From contig CAMVBJ010000020.1 in the NCBI GenBank assembly GCA_947165675.1, forward strand, positions 1 through 58,173: 58,173 nucleotides of DNA, in the 5' to 3' direction. Numbering within the stretch: position 1 is the stretch's first letter; the number at the start of each line of letters is the position of its first letter. The notes under the pieces are model-generated. The model was not told the origin of the DNA and did not search any database. It was given only the letters and a program-made list of their open reading frames with translations. This DNA comes from an uncultured Prevotellaceae bacterium. Its GTDB lineage: Bacteria; Bacteroidota; Bacteroidia; Bacteroidales; Muribaculaceae. Below are positions 1 through 8,230 of this stretch, in pieces. The position numbers and the translations under genes are program-made.

Positions 1-55
1 AAAGGGACGGTTCTTTTGTCCCATTTAAGTTAAAAGTGGGACAAAAGAACCGTCC
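1..55. repeat. Palindromic repeat, left part, interrupted by IS
   Basis: Arms at 4-23 and 37-55 are reverse complements (core GGGACGGTTCTTTTGTCCCA) around a 13-nt loop. The right arm continues on the other side of the insertion sequence at 1724. The window begins inside the left arm, because A1-A3 would pair with T1725-T1727. It is related to the perfect palindrome at 3011-3081. It lies just past the stop of the minus-strand tonB at 1751, so it may have worked as a terminator or REP-like element. Bases 47-55 are the left copy of the IS target duplication. Confidence 0.85.
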
Positions 56-170
56 TAGGCTGTTAAGTTAACGATAAGTTTTGGGCTGCCGAATGGCAGC
101 CTAATTTTTGTATTTTCTTTTTCTAATTGCGGATGTTTATTTGTATTTAACGTATTTTTATATAATAATA

Positions 171-202
171 TTTGTTTAATTGGCTGGCTTTTAGTAACTT
201 TG
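171..202 (+). promoter_or_regulatory. Bacteroidetes-type promoter of the IS
   Basis: TTTG (171-174), a 20-bp spacer and TAACTTTG (195-202) match the Bacteroidetes -33/-7 consensus. The box lies about 14 nt before the ATG at 216. Confidence 0.6.
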
Positions 203-215
203 CAAATATTTTATT

Positions 216-470
216 ATGCATAATAATATGAGTGAAGTTGACAAAAACGAGGAACTGAAACGCGTGAAAAAGGCTTTGCGCGATGAGCGCAAGAAAAACG
301 AGAGACTTTCGGAACGGCTCAAGGCCGCCAAGCAGGAGAATAGGCGGCTGAAGGGTGGAGCGAAAAAGTCCAAAAAAAAAGCGGGCAAAGAAGCGCTCGA
401 CCTCTTGACGGAAAAGGAACTGGAAGTGGTGTCACTGGTGTTCCCGGACATAGACACGGGGAAACGGTGA
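216..470 (+). CDS. Small coiled-coil protein of the IS (orfA)
   Basis: 84 aa, or 80 aa if translation starts at the second ATG (228). It is highly charged, with heptad-like K/E/R-rich sequence over residues 5-45 that predicts a coiled coil, followed by a lysine run (KKSKKKAGK). The last codons overlap the next ORF in GTGA (467-470), so the two are probably translationally coupled; a frameshifted fusion with orfB is also possible. No canonical slippery heptamer sits in the correct frame. The role is inferred from context: DNA binding or dimerisation for the transposase. Confidence 0.6.
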   Translation: MHNNMSEVDKNEELKRVKKALRDERKKNERLSERLKAAKQENRRLKGGAKKSKKKAGKEALDLLTEKELEVVSLVFPDIDTGKR

Positions 471-1678
471 TCCGTCTGGCGGTCATGCAGTCCTCATACG
501 TCGGATGCAGCCTGCGGCAGGTACCGAAGGCGCTTGAGGTGGTGTCGCTTGTCTTGGGCGCGGATCTCGGGCAGCCGGTTTCACACGTCACGGTCAAGGA
601 CTGGCTGGAGAAATGCGGGCTTGCCGTGTATGACCGTTCGCAGAAGCGTCATACCGCAGAAGAAGCATACGCCCTGATCGTGGACAACAGCATCAGCCTG
701 GGCGGGCAGGACCTGCATGTCCAGTTATCCGCCCCGGCAGCCCATCCGGGCCATGCCCTGCGGCATTGTGACGTGAGCGTCGAGCGCATCGCCGTCTGCC
801 AGGGGTGGAGCAAGGCCGACACGGAGCGCGAGCTCAACGCGACGGTCGAGCGCAGGGGGCGCCTCCCCGAATACGCCGTCAACGACAACGGCAGGGTGCT
901 GTGCCCCGTCTTTGACGAGATTGGCATCCCTGACCACCGCGACATCAGCCACAGCTTCGCACTGTGCCTGGAGAAAGCCTATGCCCCCGCACGCGACTTC
1001 AGGGAGTTCATTGCCAAGAAAGGCTATGCCAGGAAGTTCTCCCACACGAAATGGGCCTACCTCATGCCCCCGAAAAGGCCCGAGTTCGCGCGCTTCATGA
1101 ATGTGTTCGCCACCGTGGACTGGGCCAAGCGGGTGCTTGACAACGACTTCAGGCTCTCCCCGGACGAGTCGACGATGCTGTCCTTCGTCAAACGCAACGC
1201 CTCGTTGGTGGAAGAGCTCCATGAGGTGATGACAGGCTTCGAGCACATGCTCAAGCTGTGCAAGACAGAAGGCCTCTCCCAGCAGACCGCGCAGCAGTGC
1301 AGGAACTTCATCTACAGGAACTTCATGGGCTCAACCAGAAGGGTAAGGCAACTTGGTCGGGATCTGCTTGAGTACTTCGACAGGGAGGAGGCTCTGTTGG
1401 GGCAGGGGCAGACCCATATCATCAGTTCAGACGTGATCGAGTCCACTTTCGGCTTCCTTAAGGGCAGGATGTCGCCGAACAAGAACAACGGCTGCACACC
1501 CATTGTGTTGATGATACCGCTGCACATGGCGCTGGCCGATGACCAGCAGCGCAGACACTTCAATGTCAGCGAACTCCTAGCCAACACGACGATAACAAAT
1601 GTCAAGGAGTGGAGATGGCACAATCTGTTGCCCAATCCGTTGGCAAAAAGGCAGCGGACACTTCAGAAAGCAGGGTGA
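467..1678 (+). CDS. Putative DDE-type transposase of the IS (orfB)
   Basis: 403 aa with a GTG start inside the GTGA overlap. The N-terminus (about residues 1-60) resembles a helix-turn-helix region. An RNase H-like core is suggested by acidic residues in VDNSISLG, in VNDNGRVL and in SSDVIESTFGFLKGR, the last being typical of the terminal Glu helix. The DDE assignment rests on this pattern alone and the family is not recognised. The terminal inverted repeats and target duplication around it support the transposase role. The reading frame is complete and ends 20 bp before the right inverted repeat, so the element could be active. Confidence 0.72.
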   Translation: MIRLAVMQSSYVGCSLRQVPKALEVVSLVLGADLGQPVSHVTVKDWLEKCGLAVYDRSQKRHTAEEAYALIVDNSISLGGQDLHVQLSAPAAHPGHALRHCDVSVERIAVCQGWSKADTERELNATVERRGRLPEYAVNDNGRVLCPVFDEIGIPDHRDISHSFALCLEKAYAPARDFREFIAKKGYARKFSHTKWAYLMPPKRPEFARFMNVFATVDWAKRVLDNDFRLSPDESTMLSFVKRNASLVEELHEVMTGFEHMLKLCKTEGLSQQTAQQCRNFIYRNFMGSTRRVRQLGRDLLEYFDREEALLGQGQTHIISSDVIESTFGFLKGRMSPNKNNGCTPIVLMIPLHMALADDQQRRHFNVSELLANTTITNVKEWRWHNLLPNPLAKRQRTLQKAG

Positions 1679-1714
1679 AAATGAAGCTAAAACGGCGATT
1701 AACTTAACAGCCTA

Positions 1715-1735
1715 GAACCGTCCCTTTGTCCCACT
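1715..1735. repeat. Right part of the interrupted palindrome with TSD copy
   Basis: GAACCGTCC (1715-1723) is the right target duplication. CTTTGTCCCAC (1724-1734) continues the right arm of the palindrome at 1-55. The segment ends about 15 bp from the stop codon of the minus-strand tonB (1751). Confidence 0.75.
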
Positions 1736-1750
1736 TGTGTGAGTTGTCGA

Positions 1751-2620
1751 TTAGTTGGTGCCTTGTAGTTTGAAGGTGACAGGCAGCGTGTACCAAACAG
1801 ACACTGGCTGACCATTCTGGCGACCCGGGGTGAACTTGGGCAGCGACGCGCAGACGCGAGAAGCCTCCTTGTCGAGGTCCTTATCTACCGAGCGGACAAC
1901 TTTCACCTCACCCACGTGCCCAGTCTTGTCAACAACGAACTGGACAACGACACGGCCTTGAATATTGTTCTCTGCGGCCATAGACGGGTAGTTGATATGA
2001 GACTGGAGATACTTCATCAGTGCTACATCACCACCAGGGAACTGGGGCATCTGCTCAACTGAAACGAATACTACATCCGGCTTCTCCTCCTTGGGCTTTT
2101 CGTCCTTCTTATCAACAACAACCTGATTCTTCCATTCTTGGATGACGTTCTTGTTATCAGTGCCTTGATCGAAATCAACAGTACCGGTTGAGTGATCAGA
2201 TTCCATCTGTTCTTCAATCGTGTGGATTTTATCCTCCTCTCTCACCTCATTGTCCTCGACAATGGCGATTTCGGTAACTTTGATCGTATTCAAAACCTCC
2301 TCGGGGAGAACCTCGGGTTTCTCCTGTTCGAGAACTTGCTGCTCGGGTTCAGGTTCCTCGGCCTCTTGAGACATGTCGATGATCACGTCAACCTGATCTG
2401 CCCACTCGGCAAGCCTTCTCTCCTCTATATATCGACTTGCTTTCACATAACCGAAAGCCAGCAGACAGAAGATGATAGAACCAATAAGGGTCCACAGGAC
2501 AGCCTTGTTATGACGCATGGTTGATTCAGTACGGATGACATAAGCGCCAAAGTCCTTATTCTTCCCTTCAAAAACGAGATCGCACCATTCACGCGATGAT
2601 AAATTAATTTCCTTTGCCAT
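1751..2620 (-). CDS. TonB family energy transducer (second copy)
   Basis: 289 aa. N-terminal cytoplasmic segment with FGAYVIR, one TM helix at about residues 40-60, an acidic and proline-rich periplasmic linker (about 75-185), and a C-terminal TonB domain (about 195-289) with the conserved INYP, GRVVVQFVVDKTG and FTPG motifs. TonB couples the proton motive force, through ExbB/ExbD, to outer-membrane TonB-dependent transporters. It is the same length as the tonB at 3151-4020 and nearly identical at both ends; the linkers differ most. It has its own upstream gap and a promoter-like TAATTTTG, so it may be transcribed separately from the exb operon. Confidence 0.9.
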   Translation of the reverse strand: MAKEINLSSREWCDLVFEGKNKDFGAYVIRTESTMRHNKAVLWTLIGSIIFCLLAFGYVKASRYIEERRLAEWADQVDVIIDMSQEAEEPEPEQQVLEQEKPEVLPEEVLNTIKVTEIAIVEDNEVREEDKIHTIEEQMESDHSTGTVDFDQGTDNKNVIQEWKNQVVVDKKDEKPKEEKPDVVFVSVEQMPQFPGGDVALMKYLQSHINYPSMAAENNIQGRVVVQFVVDKTGHVGEVKVVRSVDKDLDKEASRVCASLPKFTPGRQNGQPVSVWYTLPVTFKLQGTN

Positions 2621-2914
2621 AATACTTTGATTTTAATAGTTTAACAAATGTTCATTAACCCGTATTTATTCAGCCGGCATATTTTTTCAGACACTCTCGC
2701 TAACGTGTTCAATAATCGATTTCACCGTCTATAACCATCATCATTCAAAACATTATTCAGGTTAATAAAACGGGCTAACCCTCGCTTGCAAAATTACTAT
2801 CGATTATTGAAAAATGGCGAACATTCGATGGTCATATATTAAAAGACAACACTCTATATATCAAGTATTTACGAAACAAAAAGGTCATTTGGGGGTAATT
2901 CGGCATTTTAGGGC

Positions 2915-3010
2915 TCACGATGATGACACTTTTTCCTTGATGTAGGGGTCGAATGAGAAGAAGGAAAAGTCCATGATGGCCCTATCTTTTACGTAGTAGA
3001 GGAAGCAACT
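2915..3010 (-). pseudogene. Possible 3' gene remnant
   Basis: About 31 minus-strand codons are open up to a TGA (2915-2917) and read like protein (for example MDFSFFSFDPYIKEKV). The fragment starts at the edge of the palindrome at 3011 and has no start codon or partner upstream. It could be the tail of an old gene cut by the repeat, or chance. Low confidence. Confidence 0.2.
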
Positions 3011-3081
3011 TGGGACACGGGGACGGTTCTTTTGTCCCATTTTGGCTAAAAATGGGACAAAAGAACCGTCCCCGTGTCCCA
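3011..3081. repeat. Perfect 71-bp palindrome (33-bp arms, 5-nt loop)
   Basis: Arms 3011-3043 and 3049-3081 are exact reverse complements around GGCTA. The core GGGACGGTTCTTTTGTCCCA is shared with the repeat at 1-55. The element lies 69 bp past the stop of the minus-strand tonB (3151), so it may end the exb-tonB transcript. It looks like a REP or MITE-type dispersed element. No associated transposase is present here. Confidence 0.9.
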
Positions 3082-3150
3082 GTAATTAAAAACGGCATCG
3101 CGCATTGCGATGCCGTTTTAGATATTAAGGATTTTAACCGAATATTTCGA

Positions 3151-4020
3151 TTAGTTGGTACCCTGGAGCTTGAAGGTAACGGGCAGGGTGTACCATACGG
3201 ACACGGCCTGACCATTCTGGCGACCCGGGGTGAACTTGGGCAGCGACTTGCAGACGCGAACGGCCTCCTTATCGAGATCCTTATCCACTGAACGGACAAC
3301 CTTAACTTCGCCCACCTTACCAGTCTTGTCAACAACGAACTGCACAACGACACGACCCTGAACATTGTTCTCGGCAGCCATGGGCGGATAGTTGATGTGA
3401 GACTGGAGGTACTTCATCAGAGCAGCTTCACCACCAGGGAACTGGGGCATCTGCTCAACGGAGCGGAAGATTTCCTCCTTCTTCTCCTCCTTGGGTTTTT
3501 CTTCCTTCTTCTCAACGACAACCTCTTCCTTCAGGGTACGGGTAACGTTACGGTCCTCAGTACCTTTCTCGTTATCCTTCTGACCGAAGGCGGTCTCGGT
3601 TTCCTTCAACTCGTCCTGAGTCTTGATCTCGTCTTCCTTCTTCACCTTATCGTCCTCGACGATCTGGAGCTCGGTTACCTTCACCGACTTCAGTACTTCC
3701 TCAGGGAGTACCTCGGGCTTAGGTTGCTCGACGCGTTCGTTCTCGGGTTCGGGTTCCTCGGCTTCTTGAGACATGTCGATGAGCACTTCTTCCTGTTCAC
3801 CCTGCTCGGCGAGCCTTCTCTCCTCGAGGTACTGGTTAGCCTTCACAAAACCGAAAGCGAGCAGCCCGAAGATAACGGCACCGATGATGGTCCACAGGAC
3901 AGCTTTATTGTGACGCTTGGGAGAGTCTGTACGGATGACATAAGCACCGAAGTCCTTATTCTTTCCTTCAAACACAAGGTCACACCATTCACGCGATGAA
4001 AGATCAACTTCTTTTGCCAT
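3151..4020 (-). CDS. TonB family energy transducer (operon copy)
   Basis: 289 aa with the same design as the copy at 1751-2620: FGAYVIRTDS near the N-terminus, TM helix at about 40-60, a Glu/Lys/Pro-rich linker that spans the periplasm, and a C-terminal TonB domain with INYP, VVVQFVVDKTG and KFTPGRQNG. It is the last gene of exbB-exbD-exbD-tonB and starts 47 bp after the second exbD, so co-transcription is likely. It transfers energy from the inner-membrane ExbBD motor to TonB-dependent receptors. The family has many members in Bacteroidetes, so a gene symbol denotes only the family. Confidence 0.93.
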   Translation of the reverse strand: MAKEVDLSSREWCDLVFEGKNKDFGAYVIRTDSPKRHNKAVLWTIIGAVIFGLLAFGFVKANQYLEERRLAEQGEQEEVLIDMSQEAEEPEPENERVEQPKPEVLPEEVLKSVKVTELQIVEDDKVKKEDEIKTQDELKETETAFGQKDNEKGTEDRNVTRTLKEEVVVEKKEEKPKEEKKEEIFRSVEQMPQFPGGEAALMKYLQSHINYPPMAAENNVQGRVVVQFVVDKTGKVGEVKVVRSVDKDLDKEAVRVCKSLPKFTPGRQNGQAVSVWYTLPVTFKLQGTN

Positions 4021-4067
4021 ACTTGATTTCTTTTTTTTAAAGATTAAACAAATCCATTAATCCAACA

Positions 4068-4766
4068 TCACTTCTTAAGGTTCTTGGCCTGGACCATAAT
4101 CATCATCGCGGAGTCAACCTCATTGATGCGGTCGATCTGGTAGCGGCTAATGTTATTGATCTGCATCTCGTCAAGCACGCTCACCACGTGGGCATAGCTG
4201 GCGTTGGGCGTAGCCTTAATAATCACAACCGGGCGCTTGAGGGTGGAGTCGTTACGGATCTTCTTAGCCTTCTCCTGATAGATGGAGTCATTGACTTCCT
4301 CATTCTTAGAGAACTTCATTTCCTTCCATTCCTTCTTCAAGTCGGCAATCTTGAGAACGACTTCCTTGTTGCGCTCTTGTAGAATCTCGCGGATTGCGGG
4401 ATAAGCACCGCCGGTCTTGGCACCAAACTCGATTTGCTTCATGTTGCTTTCGCCTTGTGCAAGCTTATCGGTCTCGGGCATACCGTCGTAGTAGAAAAGC
4501 ATACCGTCCTCGGGATTGGAGAGTCCCGTTTTCTCGTCGATTTTACCATCGATGATGATGGTAACGGCCTCGGACTGCTTTACTTTGTTCTGCTGCTCTT
4601 TCTCAACCTTCTCGTTGGTAGGCAACGCGATCTGGAGCGTCTGGCTCTTGATCATGGTGGTACACAACATAAAGAAGGTGATCAACAGCATGTTCATGTC
4701 AACCATAGGAGTGAAGTCGATACGGGTATCGAACTTTTTCTGACGACTTTTAGTTTTAATTGCCAT
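4068..4766 (-). CDS. ExbD/TolR family biopolymer transport protein
   Basis: 232 aa. A short basic cytoplasmic N-terminus is followed by one TM helix (about residues 22-42) whose Asp in PMVDMNMLLITFFML matches the proton-carrying Asp of ExbD/TolR. A long periplasmic domain follows. It is larger than proteobacterial ExbD (about 140 aa), which is usual in Bacteroidetes. It starts 3 bp after the stop of the other exbD (4770). The two differ in sequence and probably form the motor with ExbB together. Confidence 0.9.
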   Translation of the reverse strand: MAIKTKSRQKKFDTRIDFTPMVDMNMLLITFFMLCTTMIKSQTLQIALPTNEKVEKEQQNKVKQSEAVTIIIDGKIDEKTGLSNPEDGMLFYYDGMPETDKLAQGESNMKQIEFGAKTGGAYPAIREILQERNKEVVLKIADLKKEWKEMKFSKNEEVNDSIYQEKAKKIRNDSTLKRPVVIIKATPNASYAHVVSVLDEMQINNISRYQIDRINEVDSAMMIMVQAKNLKK

Positions 4767-4769
4767 ATC

Positions 4770-5468
4770 TTATTCCTCCTCTGTTTTAAGAGCCGTCATC
4801 AGGGTGAACTTGTTCATCTTCATGGTCTGGAGGTTGTCCATCACCACGTTCACCACGCTGTAAGGCGTTGTCTGGTCGGCCTTGATTGCTATACCACGTC
4901 CTTTAACCATCGATTCCTGGAGTTCGGGGTTTACAGAGTTGTAAGCAGCACGAACCCACATCTGGAATTCATTAGGGTTGTTTGGATCTTCATTCATGTT
5001 GATTGGAATACCAGGATTCTGCTCAGACTCGAGGAATTTGTCTCGCTGGTCAGGTTCCAGGTTCAACCATTCTTTCATCTTAGTGATGGGTACACCGAAA
5101 GCATTGAGCTTTGAGAAAGTTTCCATCTCCTTGTTGGTAAACGCGAGGTTTGCACTGGGATGGGACTTCTTGTATTCGGCTACCATATTCTTAAGTAAGT
5201 CGGCACGAACCGTCTCACTCTTCATTGTCGAGTCCTTGCTACCGAGAACCTCAAGGAAGACCTTACCCTCGGGACTGACAAGCACTGACAACAGGTTAGA
5301 ATCAGGAACCTTCTCCTCGGAAACCGAGGGTGGCGTGATCACGGTCACGGGTTCCTTCTGAAGGAATGTAGAAGTCAACATGAAGAAAGTCAACAGAAGC
5401 ACCGTCACATCGGACATAGCGGTCATGTCGATGCGCGTCTCTTTCTTTTTAATTTTGACTTTTCCCAT
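4770..5468 (-). CDS. ExbD/TolR family biopolymer transport protein
   Basis: 232 aa. Basic N-terminus MGKVKIKKKETRIDMT, then a TM helix containing the conserved Asp (AMSDVTVLLLTFFML), then a periplasmic domain of about 185 aa. It lies between exbB (63 bp upstream) and the second exbD (3 bp downstream), so the three motor genes form a unit. Paired ExbD paralogues next to one ExbB are common in Bacteroidetes. How the two share the ExbB pore cannot be read from sequence. Confidence 0.9.
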   Translation of the reverse strand: MGKVKIKKKETRIDMTAMSDVTVLLLTFFMLTSTFLQKEPVTVITPPSVSEEKVPDSNLLSVLVSPEGKVFLEVLGSKDSTMKSETVRADLLKNMVAEYKKSHPSANLAFTNKEMETFSKLNAFGVPITKMKEWLNLEPDQRDKFLESEQNPGIPINMNEDPNNPNEFQMWVRAAYNSVNPELQESMVKGRGIAIKADQTTPYSVVNVVMDNLQTMKMNKFTLMTALKTEEE

Positions 5469-5531
5469 ATTTCTAAATCACCTTAATCTGTTTGTTTAAA
5501 AACGATTAATTAATCAGCTGCTAACCAATAA

Positions 5532-6368
5532 TTAGTGAGTAGCGGAGAAAGTAGAAACAGTAGCAAAGCCAAGCTCATCGATAGCATAGGTCATGTTATC
5601 GATCTTGTTGGTGTAGAAGTTGTAACCGATCAGGGCGAGGGCAGCGGTTGCGATACCGAGAGCGGTGTTCACAAGTGCCTCAGAGATACCGGTTGACAGC
5701 TCAGTTGAGTCAGGAGCACCCGAAGCGGACAGAGCCTGGAACGACTTGATCATACCAAGCACAGTACCGAACAGACCGATCAGGGTACCAAGGGTGGTCA
5801 GGGTAGCCAGCACGGGCAGATTCTGCTGCAGGGCGGGCATCTCAAGAGCGGTAGCCTCCTCGAGGGTAGCCTGGATAGAAGCGACCTTCTGCTCCTTGCT
5901 CAGGACGGTGTCCTTCTCCATCTCTTTGTACTTCTGCAGGGTTGCATAAACAACAGCGCCAACAGTACCTTTCTGCTTGCGGCAGAGGTCCTCAGCCTTA
6001 GCGAGATCATGGTTGCGCAGAGCAGCCTTCACGTCCTCGACGAACTTGGTGGTGTTACCTTTACCCTTAGCCTTAGCCAGAGCGATCCAGCGCTCAACGC
6101 ACAGAACAATCACAGTGAGGAAGCAGGTGATAAGCACGGGCACAACTACACCGCCCTTATACACGGTACCCAGCAGGTTGAGGGGACCTTCCTTAGCAAC
6201 GGCATCCTTGAAGTTAGCAGGATTGCCCAGCACGAAGAGGTAGAAAAGAACTGCTAAGATAAAGCAAACGAGAATGACGAGCGATGCGCTCTTGATACCA
6301 CTAACGTTGCTGCTCACTTCTTTCTTGGCAGCGGTCTGTGGCTTCTGAATGTTTGTTTGTTCAGCCAT
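5532..6368 (-). CDS. ExbB/TolQ/MotA family proton channel
   Basis: 278 aa. First TM at about residues 28-48 (SASLVILVCFILAVLFYLF), a second hydrophobic segment at about 75-92, a cytoplasmic domain (about 95-180), and two C-terminal TM helices including the conserved LTTLGTLIGLFGTVLGMI region and GISEALVNTALGIATAALAL. This is the standard ExbB/TolQ arrangement with an extra N-terminal extension. It is the first gene of the exb-tonB operon and is preceded by a long leader. Confidence 0.92.
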   Translation of the reverse strand: MAEQTNIQKPQTAAKKEVSSNVSGIKSASLVILVCFILAVLFYLFVLGNPANFKDAVAKEGPLNLLGTVYKGGVVVPVLITCFLTVIVLCVERWIALAKAKGKGNTTKFVEDVKAALRNHDLAKAEDLCRKQKGTVGAVVYATLQKYKEMEKDTVLSKEQKVASIQATLEEATALEMPALQQNLPVLATLTTLGTLIGLFGTVLGMIKSFQALSASGAPDSTELSTGISEALVNTALGIATAALALIGYNFYTNKIDNMTYAIDELGFATVSTFSATH

Positions 6369-6566
6369 AATTTTTAATTGGTTTTAAATAATGAATTAAT
6401 AAAATTATAAATTTAGTTATTAAAGTTTGTTTCCCGTTTCGAGGTTCTTTGCGTACCAATCGGCTTGTAGCACTATAGCCACAAGCAACTGACACACAAT
6501 AGATTCAGTGGCAATAGGCGGTACTTCAAGGACTCTTCTGAAGCCTTTTTGCCTAAAAAATTAACG

Positions 6567-6574
6567 CAAATTTA
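6567..6574 (-). promoter_or_regulatory. -7 box for exbB operon
   Basis: CAAATTTA on the plus strand reads TAAATTTG on the minus strand, matching TAnnTTTG. The -33 element is weak. Confidence 0.45.
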
Positions 6575-6791
6575 TCACAAATATTTGAAAACGGCACACA
6601 TTGAAGCATTTTTTTTCGGCTTTTTTTATTAACAGTGGCGTTTTGCTACATGCGCAGAGGGGGAAAATCAGGCTTATAAACGCCATCAATCATCATGAGA
6701 CAAGCAAGGCAAACCCGCATAGCGCAAACCATAAAATGAGAATCTCCCATAGAATTTATTGACAAGTGGGTGAAATTTTTCACTTTTTTTG

Positions 6792-6799
6792 TATCTTTG
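6792..6799 (+). promoter_or_regulatory. -7 box for nqr operon
   Basis: TATCTTTG matches TAnnTTTG and lies about 54 nt before the nqrA ATG at 6853. A start upstream of it at 6766 is therefore not credible. Confidence 0.55.
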
Positions 6800-6852
6800 T
6801 CCCCACATTATTATTAAATATAAATATAACTGAAAACAATAATAGTAATTTT

Positions 6853-8178
6853 ATGGCAACTGTAAGACTCAAAAAGGGATTTGACATACACCTTGTGGGA
6901 GCCATCGCTGACAAAAACATCACGTTGAGCAGCGCTCCACAAAGTGTAGCCATAGTCCCTGACGATTTCCACGGGGTTATTCCTCGCATGGAAAAGAAAG
7001 AGGGTGAACATGTCGCCGCCGGCGAGCCCCTCTATCACGACAAGAATTATGAGGCCATCAAGGTTGTTGCACCCGTTAGTGGCACCATTAGGGAGGTGCT
7101 CCGTGGCGAGCGCCGCCACATCGATGCCATTATCATTGCTCCAGATCAGAGCCATGATGCCACCACACTCGACCTCAAGCGTCCAGCCGAGGAAGTGCTA
7201 TTAGCATCAGGCCTGTGGGCAATGATGAGACAGCGCCCCTATGATGTGGTACCGGTGCCAGGAGTGCAGCCACGCGACGTGTTTGTCACCGCCTTTGACT
7301 CGGCTCCACTGGCTCCAGACCTGGATCTCGTGTTGGGCGATAACCGCCAGTACATTGCCAAGGGCGTTGAAGTGCTCAATGGCCTTACAAGCGGCAAGGT
7401 TTACATCGGCATCCGTGAGGGTCAGAGCATTGACGCCCCTGGTGCTGTTGTCAACACCTTCGTCGGTCCCCACCCCGCTGGCAATGCAGGAGTCCAGGCC
7501 GCCAACACTGTCCCTGTCAACAAGGGAGAGACCGTGTGGACACTTGATATCATCACGCTGGCCCGCATCGGCGAATTGTTCACGACAGGCAAGGTGAGCC
7601 ACGACACGGTGGTGGCGGTCGATGGCGAGATGGTACAACAGCCGCGCTACGTCAAGACCGTGATAGGCGCTGACCTGGAGACCGTGCTCAAGAACGAATT
7701 GACCAATGTAGCCAGGAGTCGCATCATTAGCGGCAATGTGCTCACGGGCGTGAAGGTAGAGCCCAACCAGTGGTTGCGTGCCCCCTATCGTCACATCACC
7801 ATTATTCCCGAGAACAACGTCCCCGATGAGTTTATGGGCTGGGCATCGCTCAACCCCAAGCGCTTCTCGATTTACCGCACATTCACCACGTGGCTCGGCG
7901 GCTTGAGAAAGCCTGTCAGCATGGACAGCCGCATCAAGGGTGGCGAGCGCGCCATCGTACGCACAGGCGAGTATGACGCAATGCTTCCGATGGACATCTA
8001 CGGCGAATTCCTCATCAAGGCCATTATCAGTGGCGACATTGACAAGATGGAACAGTTAGGCATCTATGAGATTGCACCCGAGGACTTCGCTCTGGCCGAG
8101 TTTGCTGACACCAGCAAGCTGGAACTGCAACGCATCGTCCGTGAAGGCTTAGACAAGCTGCGCGCCGAGATGTCTTGA
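6853..8178 (+). CDS. nqrA: Na+-translocating NADH:quinone reductase subunit A
   Basis: 441 aa from ATG 6853 (MATVRLKKGFDIHLVG). An in-frame start at 6766 would precede the promoter box and add an AT-rich non-homologous leader, so it is rejected. NqrA is the peripheral cytoplasmic subunit of the Na+-pumping NADH:quinone oxidoreductase. The N-terminal part has the Rnf/Nqr barrel-sandwich motif (KVVAPVSGTIREVLRGERRH), and the C-terminal half has the SLBB-type and NqrA C-terminal domains. The length is typical. It is the first gene of a complete nqrABCDEF operon. Confidence 0.95.
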   Translation: MATVRLKKGFDIHLVGAIADKNITLSSAPQSVAIVPDDFHGVIPRMEKKEGEHVAAGEPLYHDKNYEAIKVVAPVSGTIREVLRGERRHIDAIIIAPDQSHDATTLDLKRPAEEVLLASGLWAMMRQRPYDVVPVPGVQPRDVFVTAFDSAPLAPDLDLVLGDNRQYIAKGVEVLNGLTSGKVYIGIREGQSIDAPGAVVNTFVGPHPAGNAGVQAANTVPVNKGETVWTLDIITLARIGELFTTGKVSHDTVVAVDGEMVQQPRYVKTVIGADLETVLKNELTNVARSRIISGNVLTGVKVEPNQWLRAPYRHITIIPENNVPDEFMGWASLNPKRFSIYRTFTTWLGGLRKPVSMDSRIKGGERAIVRTGEYDAMLPMDIYGEFLIKAIISGDIDKMEQLGIYEIAPEDFALAEFADTSKLELQRIVREGLDKLRAEMS

Positions 8179-8230
8179 CATCAGTGAATTTTAGAGTCAA
8201 CTAATATCGCTATTCAACATTATCATTGAT

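Larger units (their letters stand above)
56..1714 (+). mobile_element. Insertion sequence with two ORFs, 16-bp TIRs, 9-bp TSD
   Basis: The ends are inverted repeats TAGGCTGTTAAGTTAA (56-71) and its reverse complement (1699-1714). They are flanked by the 9-bp direct repeat GAACCGTCC (47-55 and 1715-1723), which reads as a target-site duplication. The element carries its own promoter, a short coiled-coil ORF and a DDE-like transposase ORF. Removing it and one target copy restores the palindromic repeat. I could not assign the IS family. The identical duplications and intact ORFs suggest a recent insertion. Confidence 0.88.
2621..3150. other. Intergenic region between the two tonB genes
   Basis: Next to the downstream gene is a minus-strand promoter-like box, TAATTTTG as read on the minus strand (2789-2796), about 170 nt before the tonB start. 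A short open fragment on the minus strand (2915-3010) may be the 3' end of a lost gene. The perfect palindrome at 3011-3081 follows the upstream tonB. Nothing else was recognised. Confidence 0.5.
6369..6852. other. Divergent control region between exbB and nqrA
   Basis: It holds back-to-back promoters: minus-strand TAAATTTG (6567-6574) for exbB and plus-strand TATCTTTG (6792-6799) for nqrA. The exbB leader is therefore about 190 nt long and contains a small hairpin, GCTTGT...ACAAGC (6463-6486). No riboswitch class was recognised. Confidence 0.55.

Noticed and set aside
6766-6852. Upstream in-frame start for nqrA
   Set aside because: It precedes the promoter -7 box (6792-6799), and the extra 29 residues are AT-rich and not NqrA-like.
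6369-6852. Riboswitch in the long exbB leader
   Set aside because: Only a small hairpin is visible; no conserved aptamer pattern could be matched by eye.
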